NCBI GenBank assembly: GCA_003142495.1
Contig: PLMM01000205.1
Coordinates: 741-20,558, forward strand
Source: Gemmatimonadota bacterium
Lineage (GTDB): Bacteria; Gemmatimonadota; Gemmatimonadetes; Gemmatimonadales; Gemmatimonadaceae
Reading direction: 5' to 3'
DNA: 19,818 nt
The notes under the pieces were generated by a model that saw nothing but the letters and a program-made list of their open reading frames with translations, was not told the DNA's origin and made no database searches. Each line of letters starts with the position of its first letter. Position 1 is the stretch's first letter. Both the position numbers and the translations under genes were made by a program. Positions 1 to 6,088 of the stretch are shown here, in pieces.

Positions 1-312
1 ACGCGCGAGATCGGCGTGCGCAAGGCGATTGGTGCGCAGCGCCGGGATGTGCTGCTGCAGTTCCTCACGGAGTCCGTCGCGATCTCCGGTGCCGGAAGCG
101 CGATTGGCGTGATCCTCGGGCTCGTCGCGGCCTTCGGAGTGACGGCGATCATCAGGGTCGAGGCGAATGCGCCATTCTTTCGCGCGGGCTTCTCGTGGCT
201 GACGATCGTCGTCGCCGTCGCGAGTGCGCTGCTCGTCGGGCTGGCGTTCGGGACCTATCCGGCGATGCGCGCGGCACGAATGAGCCCGATCGAGGCAACC
301 CGGCACGAGTGA
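1..312 (+). CDS. ABC transporter permease, MacB/FtsX type, C-terminal part
   Basis: This is the last 103 codons of a permease whose beginning lies left of the window; frame 1 is open from the first base to the TGA at 310-312. It starts with the conserved cytoplasmic stretch TREIGVRKAIGAQRRD, which in MacB/FtsX permeases precedes the last transmembrane segments. Two hydrophobic segments follow (about residues 24-48 and 65-85), then the typical tail YPAMRAARMSPIEATRHE. Such permeases work with an ATPase, usually as mechanotransmission pumps or exporters of peptides, drugs or lipoproteins; the substrate cannot be told from this end. The gene meets the TetR-type gene tail to tail with 12 bp between stop codons. 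The family call is firm; MacB versus ADOP subtype is open because the N-terminus is missing. Confidence 0.88.
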   Translation, partial: TREIGVRKAIGAQRRDVLLQFLTESVAISGAGSAIGVILGLVAAFGVTAIIRVEANAPFFRAGFSWLTIVVAVASALLVGLAFGTYPAMRAARMSPIEATRHE

Positions 313-324
313 GCCGAGAGCGCG

Positions 325-963
325 CTACCTGGTCCTGCGCGCGTCCTTGGCATCGGCGAGCGACTCGCGCAAGAGTGTGCGCGCGGCCCATCGCGACACG
401 TCTTCCGCGTCGCGTTCAGTGAGGCCGCGCAGATCGCGGAGCACTATCAGCGCCTCGATTCCCATGCACAGGGCGAGCGCGGAGACCAGCCGCTCGTAGC
501 GGCGCTTGCCGAGCGCCTTCTTCGCGGGCGCGAGCGCCTGCGCGATCCACTCGATACGGCGATAACCGCGCTTCAGCCTGGCCGGGTCGGGCGGAGCGCC
601 GACCGTGAGGCGAATCATCGAGCGCAGCAGCTGCTCGTTCTCCGCGGCACTCTGCTGCATCGCGTGCACGACACGGTCGAGGCGGGCTTCGACGTCGGTG
701 GCGTCATGTCCGCGCGCGCCGGCGCCCTCGATCGCTTTCGAGATGATGCCGCGCACACCTTCGAGTGACGCCTCGACGAGCAGCTGCTCCTGCGTCGGGA
801 AGTAGCGATATGCGGTTCGACGCGAGACCTGAGCGGCATCGGCGACCTCCGAGACGGAGGGCGCGCCCCCTGCCGAGACGAGCGCGATGGCGGCGGCGAG
901 GAGGGCGCTGCGGGTGCGGTGCTTTTGCTGGATTCGCTCGCTCGAGAGCGTGGTGGTTGCCAT
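325..963 (-). CDS. TetR/AcrR family transcriptional regulator
   Basis: A 212-aa protein of normal TetR length. The N-terminal helix-turn-helix is clear: helix 1 around RTRSALLAAAIALV, then VADAAQVSRRTAYRYFPTQEQLLVEA (residues about 39-65), with the family's typical recognition-helix end TAYRYFPTQEQLL. The remaining 140 residues form an alpha-helical ligand-binding and dimerisation part with no recognisable ligand motif. The ATG at 963 has no Shine-Dalgarno sequence, and a likely -10 box lies only 10 bp upstream, so the mRNA may be leaderless. A perfect inverted repeat sits over the putative -35 box, which suggests autorepression and control of the divergent DUF4440-like gene. The ABC permease ends just beyond its stop codon, but on the opposite strand, so regulation of that permease cannot be assumed. 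Confidence 0.88.
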   Translation of the reverse strand: MATTTLSSERIQQKHRTRSALLAAAIALVSAGGAPSVSEVADAAQVSRRTAYRYFPTQEQLLVEASLEGVRGIISKAIEGAGARGHDATDVEARLDRVVHAMQQSAAENEQLLRSMIRLTVGAPPDPARLKRGYRRIEWIAQALAPAKKALGKRRYERLVSALALCMGIEALIVLRDLRGLTERDAEDVSRWAARTLLRESLADAKDARRTR

Positions 964-972
964 TGCAAAGAG

Positions 973-1000
973 AATATACTACTTTCCAGTAATGGCACAA
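973..1000 (-). promoter_or_regulatory. Putative sigma-70-type promoter of the TetR gene
   Basis: Read on the minus strand, TTGTGC (1000-995) and TATATT (978-973) are separated by 16 bp, an acceptable -35/-10 pair. Transcription would begin about 966, only a few bases before the ATG at 963, implying a leaderless or nearly leaderless message. The -35 box overlaps the inverted repeat at 992-1009. Confidence 0.4.
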
Positions 1001-1009
1001 CAGTGCCAT
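992..1009. promoter_or_regulatory. Probable TetR operator (perfect inverted repeat)
   Basis: ATGGCAC at 992-998 and GTGCCAT at 1003-1009 are perfect reverse complements with a 4-base spacer (AACA). A second, shorter pair, CAGTA (987-991) and TACTG (1015-1019), surrounds it slightly off centre. The repeat lies in the only intergenic space between the TetR gene and the divergent exported protein and covers the putative -35 box of the repressor gene. That is the expected place for an autoregulatory operator. Binding by this regulator is inference. Confidence 0.6.
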
Positions 1010-1038
1010 AACGCTACTGTGGTGCCACGCTTGCCCAT

Positions 1039-1042
1039 GGAG
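1039..1042 (+). promoter_or_regulatory. Shine-Dalgarno site deciding the start at 1049
   Basis: GGAG lies six bases before the ATG at 1049. It favours that start over the ATG at 1037 (which overlaps the site) and over the ATGs at 1133 and 1142. Confidence 0.45.
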
Positions 1043-1048
1043 CCGGAA

Positions 1049-1603
1049 ATGTCGATTCTCGGAACGATCGCGGTAGCCGTCCTCGTCGCGCACGCAACCG
1101 CGGCAGGATCACACCTCAACACGACGCAGGGGATGCGCATCATGACGTCACATCGCGAAATGGCGACGATCGATGCCGACGCGGAGATCCGCGCGATCAT
1201 CGCCGACCAGGCCGCGGCCTGGAACCGCCACGACGCCTCGGCGTGGGCGAGCCACTTCACCCCGACGGCCGATTTCATCAACATCCTCGGCACACCGTTC
1301 AGTGGGAAGCCCGCCATCGAGGGTATCACCACACGAATCTTCGCGACGATCTTCAAGGATTCTCGCGACTCCGTAACGGTCGAGAAGATCGTGCTCGTAA
1401 CGCCGGAGCTGGCGATCGTGCACTATGAGCACGCGGTCTCGGGCTACACGGCGCTGCCGCCCGGCATTCAGGCCAGCGAGCCGGGAGCGGATGGAAAGGG
1501 CGTGCTCAGAACGCGCATGGTCTACGTGCTCAGGAAGGGCGCGGATGCGAAGTGGATGATCGTGAATGGGCAGAATACGGCGATCTTGCCGGTGTTCAAA
1601 TAG
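1049..1603 (+). CDS. Exported SnoaL/DUF4440-like (SgcJ/EcaC family) protein
   Basis: A 184-aa protein. The first 20 residues (MSILGTIAVAVLVAHATAAG) form a plausible export signal, though with no basic n-region. From about residue 45 it matches the NTF2-like SgcJ/EcaC pattern: an opening helix (DAEIRAIIADQAAAWNRHDA), then WASHFTPTADFINILG, KPAIEGI, a VEKIVLV strand, and the closing strands LRTRMVYVLRK and KWMIVNGQNTAI. This cone-shaped fold binds or turns over small molecules; the substrate is unknown. The start at 1049 is chosen for its Shine-Dalgarno site and signal sequence; an ATG at 1142 (preceded by AGGGG) would give a cytoplasmic 153-aa form. It diverges from the TetR gene and may be its target. 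The downstream Spy-like gene faces it with 15 bp between stops. Confidence 0.8.
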   Translation: MSILGTIAVAVLVAHATAAGSHLNTTQGMRIMTSHREMATIDADAEIRAIIADQAAAWNRHDASAWASHFTPTADFINILGTPFSGKPAIEGITTRIFATIFKDSRDSVTVEKIVLVTPELAIVHYEHAVSGYTALPPGIQASEPGADGKGVLRTRMVYVLRKGADAKWMIVNGQNTAILPVFK

Positions 1604-1618
1604 CCCTGCGTTGCCGCG

Positions 1619-2011
1619 CTACTTCTGCACGATCACACGCTTCTCCCGGAGCTGAGGCCCGTTCGCCCGGCGCGCCGAATCGAAGGAGGCGCGCTGCGCG
1701 TCCGAGAGGAGCGCGCGGATCTCGATGTCCGTGGAGTCGACCGCGGATTGCATGCGCCCCTGAAGGGCATCGGTTACGTGGAGCACGCGCTCGCGCCCGC
1801 GTAGCAGCGCGTCGTGAATAAGTGGCCGCTCTGCATCCGTAAGCCCGAGACGCTCGAGCTCGCGCGGTATGCGGTCGGTGGCGGTCACTCGAATGTCGAC
1901 GCCGGGCCGCTCGCGGTTCGAGTACCAGATGCCCGCTGCGATTCCGAGCGCGAATGTCGCGAGTGCGAGTACGGCGCCGGCCAGGCGGGCGCGCGCGAGT
2001 GACGAGATCAT
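1619..2011 (-). CDS. Spy/CnrX-like periplasmic sensor protein
   Basis: A 130-aa protein with one N-terminal membrane segment (residues about 10-28, LAGAVLALATFALGIAAGI) and a helical periplasmic part. It shows two copies of the Spy/CpxP/heavy-metal-sensor signature: LGLTDAERPLIHDAL near residues 55-69 and LLSDAQRASFDSARR near 101-115. Proteins of this type buffer misfolded envelope proteins or sense metals. His66 and His78 are the only histidines and there is no cysteine, so metal binding is uncertain. Its ATG overlaps the stop of the anti-sigma-like gene by 4 bp (ATGA), making it the third gene of the sigma-factor operon. The order sigma, anti-sigma, periplasmic sensor resembles cnrH-cnrY-cnrX; equivalence is inference. 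Confidence 0.7.
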   Translation of the reverse strand: MISSLARARLAGAVLALATFALGIAAGIWYSNRERPGVDIRVTATDRIPRELERLGLTDAERPLIHDALLRGRERVLHVTDALQGRMQSAVDSTDIEIRALLSDAQRASFDSARRANGPQLREKRVIVQK

Positions 2012-2343
2012 GGGCGAGTGGCTCCCGTGGCGAGAAAGACGCGCGGCACGCCGGTGGCATCGGCGATCGTAGCTGGCGCCGCGTCGCGCCCGCGACGCAT
2101 GCCGGCAGCGGCGCCGATGGCGGCGAGTGCGAGGAACGAGGCCGCGAGGAGCAACGGCCGCGGCAGTGACCAGAGTCCGTAGAGCGGATCCGTCGGGATG
2201 CTCGCTGGCGCGCCCACGAGCGCGACGCGCGACATCACCGCGCTCACGAATCGCTCGCTGGCGCCAGCGTCCAGGTCCGGGTCGAGCGCGCGGAGCGTCG
2301 CGCGCGCCTCGATGTCCGTGTTGTCCGAATGGTCGGCCGTCAT
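2008..2343 (-). CDS. Membrane anti-sigma-like protein
   Basis: A 111-aa protein with a soluble N-terminal half (residues 1-58) rich in acidic residues, one transmembrane segment (about 62-82, PRPLLLAASFLALAAIGAAAG) and a short outer tail. Size, topology and position directly after an ECF sigma gene fit a one-span anti-sigma factor holding the sigma at the membrane. There is no HxxxCxxC zinc motif, so it is not a ZAS-type anti-sigma; sequence similarity to a known family is not obvious and the role rests mainly on context. The ATG at 2343 is preceded by a perfect AGGAGG seven bases upstream. The gene overlaps both neighbours by 4 bp (ATGA), which points to translational coupling and fixed stoichiometry. 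Confidence 0.65.
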   Translation of the reverse strand: MTADHSDNTDIEARATLRALDPDLDAGASERFVSAVMSRVALVGAPASIPTDPLYGLWSLPRPLLLAASFLALAAIGAAAGMRRGRDAAPATIADATGVPRVFLATGATRP

Positions 2344-2894
2344 CGGCGTTCCTCCTGTGTGAGAAGCTCGCGAAGCCGCCGTCGCGCGTCGGAGAGGTGG
2401 CGCCTCGACATCACGACGGAGCAGCCGACGGTGGCGGCAATGCGGTCGTGCGGCCACTCCTCGAGATCCGCGAGCAGCACGACGGTGCGCTGCACGGGCG
2501 ACAGCGAGGCGAGTGCTGCGAGCAGCGCGGCGCGCGATCGATGTGTCGCGTCGACGACGTCGCTCGCCGTGTTCGCGGCGCCATCTGGAATTGCGTCATC
2601 AAGATCGACCGCGCGCCTCCGCCTCGCGGATCGAAGCGCGTTGAGTGAGCGGCGATGCACGATCGTGAGCAGCCACGTGCCGAAGCGCGCGTGATCGCGT
2701 AGCGTCGCGAGCTGTTCGTACCCCTGCACGAACGAATCCTGCGCGACATCCTCGGCCTCGAATGTGTCGCCGACGATCGCCAGCGCGCGCGCCAGCGCAG
2801 CGCGCCGATGCCGTCGCACCAGCGATGCATACGCCATTGCGTCACCGGCCAGCGTGCGGCGCACGAGCTCTTCGTCGCGATCATCGATGCTCAC
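2340..2894 (-). CDS. RNA polymerase ECF-type sigma factor
   Basis: A 184-aa protein of normal group 4 sigma length. Region 2 spans about residues 18-88, with the DNA-melting helix around EAEDVAQDSFVQGYEQL and FGTWLLTIVHRRSLNALRS. Region 4 spans about 122-178, starting LASLSPVQRTVVLLADLEEW with the helix-turn-helix HDRIAATVGCSVVMSRRHLSDARRRL. There is no sigma 1.1 or region 3. The start is GTG at 2894; no ATG fits. It leads a three-gene operon with an anti-sigma-like and a Spy/CnrX-like gene, each overlapping by 4 bp, and diverges from a secreted serine hydrolase. It is probably released on envelope stress; no target promoter is proven here. Confidence 0.92.
   Translation of the reverse strand: MSIDDRDEELVRRTLAGDAMAYASLVRRHRRAALARALAIVGDTFEAEDVAQDSFVQGYEQLATLRDHARFGTWLLTIVHRRSLNALRSARRRRAVDLDDAIPDGAANTASDVVDATHRSRAALLAALASLSPVQRTVVLLADLEEWPHDRIAATVGCSVVMSRRHLSDARRRLRELLTQEERR
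2351..2356 (-). promoter_or_regulatory. Strong Shine-Dalgarno for the anti-sigma-like gene
   Basis: The minus strand reads AGGAGG inside the last codons of the sigma gene, seven bases before the ATG at 2343. It is one of the few perfect sites in the window and decides the start, excluding the longer open frame up to 2457. Confidence 0.75.
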
Positions 2895-2955
2895 GTTTCG
2901 TATATGACACCTCTGTCACCGAAAGTGTGAGTCGTCGGGCTCGTGCTCACGTTTC
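2889..2955. promoter_or_regulatory. Divergent regulatory region of sigma operon and serine hydrolase
   Basis: The 11-base sequence GCTCACGTTTC occurs twice in the same orientation, at 2889-2899 (covering the GTG start of the sigma gene) and at 2945-2955. Read on the minus strand the outer copy is part of GGAAACGTGAGC, which resembles the GGAAC-type -35 element of many ECF sigmas. Between the copies is the inverted repeat TGACA (2905-2909) and TGTCA (2914-2918) with a 4-base spacer. An autoregulated ECF promoter plus an operator is a reasonable reading, but no clear -10 element was found. Confidence 0.4.
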
Positions 2956-3001
2956 CGGGCGCGCCGGTGTCCTCGAAGCACTCTCTCGCACACAGGTCGC
3001 C

Positions 3002-4405
3002 ATGCCTCCCGTCCATCGCCGCGCTCGTCTACTCGGCTCGATCGTGTTCGCGCTGTCGGTCGCATCGCTCGCCAATGCGCAGGCTCCGAAGATTGGTACC
3101 GACGAGCTACTCGCGCGCCTCACGACGCTCGCCGATTCCCTTGCGACGCGCGACGCGCTCTCCGGCGTCATCCTCGTGGCGAAGGACGGGCAGCCGATCT
3201 TCGAGCACGCGTACGGCCTCGCCGATCGCGAGTCGCGGCGTGCGAACACCGTGGGCACATCGTTCAACGTCAGCTCGATCGGTAAGCGATTCACCCAGGT
3301 CGCCATCGGACAGCTCGAGGCTGCGGGGAAGGTGCATCTCGACTCGACCATCGCAAGCGTGTGGCCCGACTATCCGAATCACGACGTCGCGCGTACCGTC
3401 ACGATCCGCGAGCTGCTCGAACATCGGTCGGGAGTTGGTGGAAACATCTTCCAGCGCTTCGCGACGCTCCGCAGCAACAGCGACTATCTCCCGCTTTTCG
3501 CGAACGAGCCACTGCACTTCGCCCCCGGCACGCGTGAAGAATACTCGAACGCCGGCTACGTCGTCCTCGGCGAGATCGTCGCGCGCGCGTCAGGGGAGAG
3601 CTACTACCGCTACGTGCAAAAACTCGTCTTCGATCCCGCAGCGATGACGAGCTCCGGATACTTCGCGCGCGACTCGCTGCCGTCCTTCGCCGCGATCGGC
3701 TACACGCGCCAGCGCGCTGGCGGCGGCGACGCCTCTCCCACCGCTCCTCTTTTGCGCGCCGAGAGCATGCAGCCCAATCGCGGAAGCGCGGCCGGCGGCG
3801 CGTACTCGTCCGCGCGCGATCTGCTCAAATTCATCCTTGCGAATCGCGCGGGCACCCTCGGGCTGCCAGTGGACTTGCGACGGTCGATCGTCGCAGGCGG
3901 GAGTCCGGGCTCGAATGGCGTCGTCGCCGAAGGGCTGCCTGGCGGCTACGATCTGATCGTGCTCGAGAATCTCGACCCTCCCGCCGCGGACGCGATCGTC
4001 CAACCGGTGATGTCGTGGCTCGGCGCTGCGGGGCCGGGCCCGGCGCGCCGAAACGCGGCTGCCGGCGCGACCGGCGCCGCCAAGCTCCCCGACTCGCCCG
4101 TGGGCCGCATCGCCGCCCACTACCTTCGCGCGTACAACAGCGGCGAGTCCGATTCGGTTCGTCGCTTCTTCGACACCGAGGCGGTCAGTGACTCGACCCG
4201 CCCCACTGCGCTCCGTGTCGAGCGCTACAAGGCGATCTACGCGGACAACGGGAAGCTCGAACTCGCGACGGTGGACGAGGCGACCCCGACATCGCTCACC
4301 GTCACCGTAAATGGCGCGCAGGGCCACTCGATGTCGATGACCTTCACGGTCGAGCCGGCCGAGCCGCACCGACTCGCCTCGCTGCAGCTCAACATCTCGC
4401 GCTGA
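3002..4405 (+). CDS. Secreted serine hydrolase, beta-lactamase/class C fold, with C-terminal NTF2-like domain
   Basis: A 467-aa protein. Residues 1-27 are a signal peptide (basic start, hydrophobic core, SLANAQA end). The beta-lactamase/DD-peptidase-like domain runs from about 32 to 345: SxxK at Ser92-Lys95 (SSIGK) and YxN at Tyr181-Asn183 (YSNAGYVVLGEI). The third motif, usually an HxG-like element before PGxNG, reads AGGSPGSNG, so the histidine is replaced by alanine. After a low-complexity linker a second domain (about 362-467) starts IAAHYLRAYNSGESDSVRRFF and resembles the small NTF2-like domain often following such hydrolases. Probable action is on esters, amides or peptides outside the cytoplasm; substrate unknown. 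The ATG at 3002 is chosen because of the signal peptide; the open frame continues upstream into the sigma gene, which is not credible. Confidence 0.87.
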   Translation: MPPVHRRARLLGSIVFALSVASLANAQAPKIGTDELLARLTTLADSLATRDALSGVILVAKDGQPIFEHAYGLADRESRRANTVGTSFNVSSIGKRFTQVAIGQLEAAGKVHLDSTIASVWPDYPNHDVARTVTIRELLEHRSGVGGNIFQRFATLRSNSDYLPLFANEPLHFAPGTREEYSNAGYVVLGEIVARASGESYYRYVQKLVFDPAAMTSSGYFARDSLPSFAAIGYTRQRAGGGDASPTAPLLRAESMQPNRGSAAGGAYSSARDLLKFILANRAGTLGLPVDLRRSIVAGGSPGSNGVVAEGLPGGYDLIVLENLDPPAADAIVQPVMSWLGAAGPGPARRNAAAGATGAAKLPDSPVGRIAAHYLRAYNSGESDSVRRFFDTEAVSDSTRPTALRVERYKAIYADNGKLELATVDEATPTSLTVTVNGAQGHSMSMTFTVEPAEPHRLASLQLNISR

Positions 4406-4495
4406 GCGAGCTCGCGGGGTGCGCGGGGACGCCAATCGTGCAATCTTTCCTGGAGAAACAACCGCACGACGCCGACCCCTTTAACACGTGCCGAG

Positions 4496-5062
4496 ATGAT
4501 CAAGAAGCCGCGCTCGCTCGCCTTCGCCTCGCTATTGCTCCCGCTCGTCGGCTTCGCCGGCCCCGCGACGACACGACCGACGATCGCCGTCGCGCCAGTC
4601 ATCTTGCACAACATGTCCGCGAGCGCCGACACGCGCGAAGACTCGCTTGCCATCGTGCAGCTCACCGACCAGGCGCGCGTGCGCCTCGCCGGCTGCGGCT
4701 ATCCCGTGGTCGCCGGCACCGCGCCGTCGGTCACGGCCGAGCATCCCGGAGCTTCGTACCTGTGGGAGCACGCGGACGTCGTCGCCCAATGGGGCGCGGC
4801 GCAGCACGCCGATTGGGTGCTCCTGAGCCGCCTCAATCGCATCGGTCCGTGGGTCGCGGAGTGGGAGGTGCAGGTGGTCTCGACGCACGATCAGCACGCC
4901 GTGGGCACGCGCGTCGTTGAGCTCAAGGGGCTCGGCCGCGACACGACGCTCACTGCGCGCATGTCCTCGCGCGGCGCGGCGTGGCTGATCGATCAGGCGA
5001 CGCAGACGATCGCGCACGCGAGTAGCGACACGGCAGCGGCGGGGCGCCCCTGTCACGCGTGA
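4496..5062 (+). CDS. Exported DUF2380/DUF3280-like protein
   Basis: A 188-aa protein with a signal peptide (residues 1-22, MIKKPRSLAFASLLLPLVGF, cleavage near FAG or PAT). The mature part begins with TIAVAPVILHNMSAS, followed by a short sensor-like region and ADWVLLSRLNRIGPWVAEWEVQVVS. This pattern (a strand announcing a cofactor-like protein, then a strand with ADWVL and an exported beta sheet) recalls DUF2380/DUF3280 proteins, whose function is unknown; the match is from memory and moderate. Two cysteines remain after cleavage (GCGYP and the near-terminal RPCHA). It sits alone: 90 bp after the serine hydrolase and about 100 bp before the epoxide-hydrolase-like gene. No convincing Shine-Dalgarno precedes the ATG. 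Confidence 0.68.
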   Translation: MIKKPRSLAFASLLLPLVGFAGPATTRPTIAVAPVILHNMSASADTREDSLAIVQLTDQARVRLAGCGYPVVAGTAPSVTAEHPGASYLWEHADVVAQWGAAQHADWVLLSRLNRIGPWVAEWEVQVVSTHDQHAVGTRVVELKGLGRDTTLTARMSSRGAAWLIDQATQTIAHASSDTAAAGRPCHA

Positions 5063-5145
5063 CCCTCTGTTGCTCCAGTGGAGCAACGTCGAAATAGTTA
5101 CGCGCGACTACCCAACTGGGTGACTCGCCACGAGCGACCGGTTAG

Positions 5146-5151
5146 TATAAT
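5146..5151 (+). promoter_or_regulatory. Consensus -10 box (TATAAT) for the epoxide-hydrolase-like gene
   Basis: TATAAT, a perfect -10 hexamer and rare in such GC-rich DNA, ends eight bases before the ATG at 5159. Initiation at the usual distance would fall on or next to that ATG, giving a leaderless message. The -35 region is weak (TGACTC at 5121-5126 with 19-bp spacing is the best candidate). Confidence 0.45.
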
Positions 5152-5158
5152 GTTGGAC

Positions 5159-6088
5159 ATGAACTTTTCTCGGCACGTAGCAGCCGCTCTGCCGGTCGCG
5201 TTTGTCGCAGTGGTCGGCAGCTCCGCCGCAAAAGCTCAGGTCGCTCCGCTCCCCGCAGGCTTCCGCGTGCAGGAAATTCCAACCAACGGCACGTCGCTCC
5301 ACGTGCGCATCGGCGGCAAGGGGCCTGCCGTGCTCCTGCAGCACGGCTACGGCGAGACGGGCGACATGTGGGTCGCGCTCGCGAAGAAGCTCGCCGTCGA
5401 TCACATGGTGATCATTCCCGATCTGCGCGGCATGGGGCTCTCGCCGATCACGAAGGGTGGCTACGACAAGAAGACGCAGGGGCACGACCTCGCCGGCGTG
5501 CTCGACGCGCTCAAGGTGCAACAGGTCGACATCGTTGCGCACGATATCGGCAACATGGTCACGTATGCGTTCGCGGCCGAGTATCCGACGCGCGTGCGGC
5601 GCTTCGTGCTGATCGATGCGCCGCTGCCTGGTGTTGGTCCGTGGGATGAGATCAAGGCCGATCACCGGCTCTGGCACTTCTCCTTCTGGGGCCCCGACGA
5701 GGATCGCCTCGTCGCGGGACGCGAGCGCATCTGGCTCGATCGATTCTACAACGAGTTCTCCTTCAATCCGAAGAGCATCCCCGACGCGACACGCGCGCAC
5801 TATGCCGCGATCTACGCGAAGCCGGGGCGCATGCACGCGGGCTTCGAGCAGTTCAAGGCGTTTGATCAGGATGCGATCGACGACAAGTCGTTCATGGCGC
5901 AGGGGAAGCTGAACATGCCGGTGCTCGCGATCGGCGGTGATCACTCGTTCGGGCCGAAGATGGCCGAGGTGATGCGCTTCGCGGCGTCGAACGTGACCGA
6001 GGGGATCGTGCCGAACTGCGGGCACTGGATCATGGAGGAGAATCCGGCCGCGACGATCGCGCTCGTAACGGGCTTTCTGTCCAAGTGA
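5159..6088 (+). CDS. Exported alpha/beta hydrolase, epoxide hydrolase/dehalogenase-like
   Basis: A 309-aa protein. Residues 1-27 form a signal peptide (ending SSAAKAQ). The alpha/beta-hydrolase core follows: oxyanion motif HGYGETGDMW at 62-71, PDLRGMGLS at 88-95, and the nucleophile elbow VAHDIGN with Asp129. An aspartate nucleophile separates epoxide hydrolases and haloacetate/haloalkane dehalogenases from serine esterases. The acid is probably Asp261 (GGDHSFG) and the base His289 (NCGHW). A cap domain with LWHFSFW near 171 resembles epoxide hydrolases and fluoroacetate dehalogenases; the choice between them cannot be made. The start at 5159 agrees with the -10 box; 5150 and 5078 are alternatives in frame. 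The stop overlaps the next gene's GTG by 4 bp, coupling it to the flavoprotein. Confidence 0.83.
   Translation: MNFSRHVAAALPVAFVAVVGSSAAKAQVAPLPAGFRVQEIPTNGTSLHVRIGGKGPAVLLQHGYGETGDMWVALAKKLAVDHMVIIPDLRGMGLSPITKGGYDKKTQGHDLAGVLDALKVQQVDIVAHDIGNMVTYAFAAEYPTRVRRFVLIDAPLPGVGPWDEIKADHRLWHFSFWGPDEDRLVAGRERIWLDRFYNEFSFNPKSIPDATRAHYAAIYAKPGRMHAGFEQFKAFDQDAIDDKSFMAQGKLNMPVLAIGGDHSFGPKMAEVMRFAASNVTEGIVPNCGHWIMEENPAATIALVTGFLSK

Noticed and set aside
2762..3001. N-terminal extension of the serine hydrolase
   Set aside because: It would overlap the sigma gene antisense and place the signal peptide 80 residues inside the protein.
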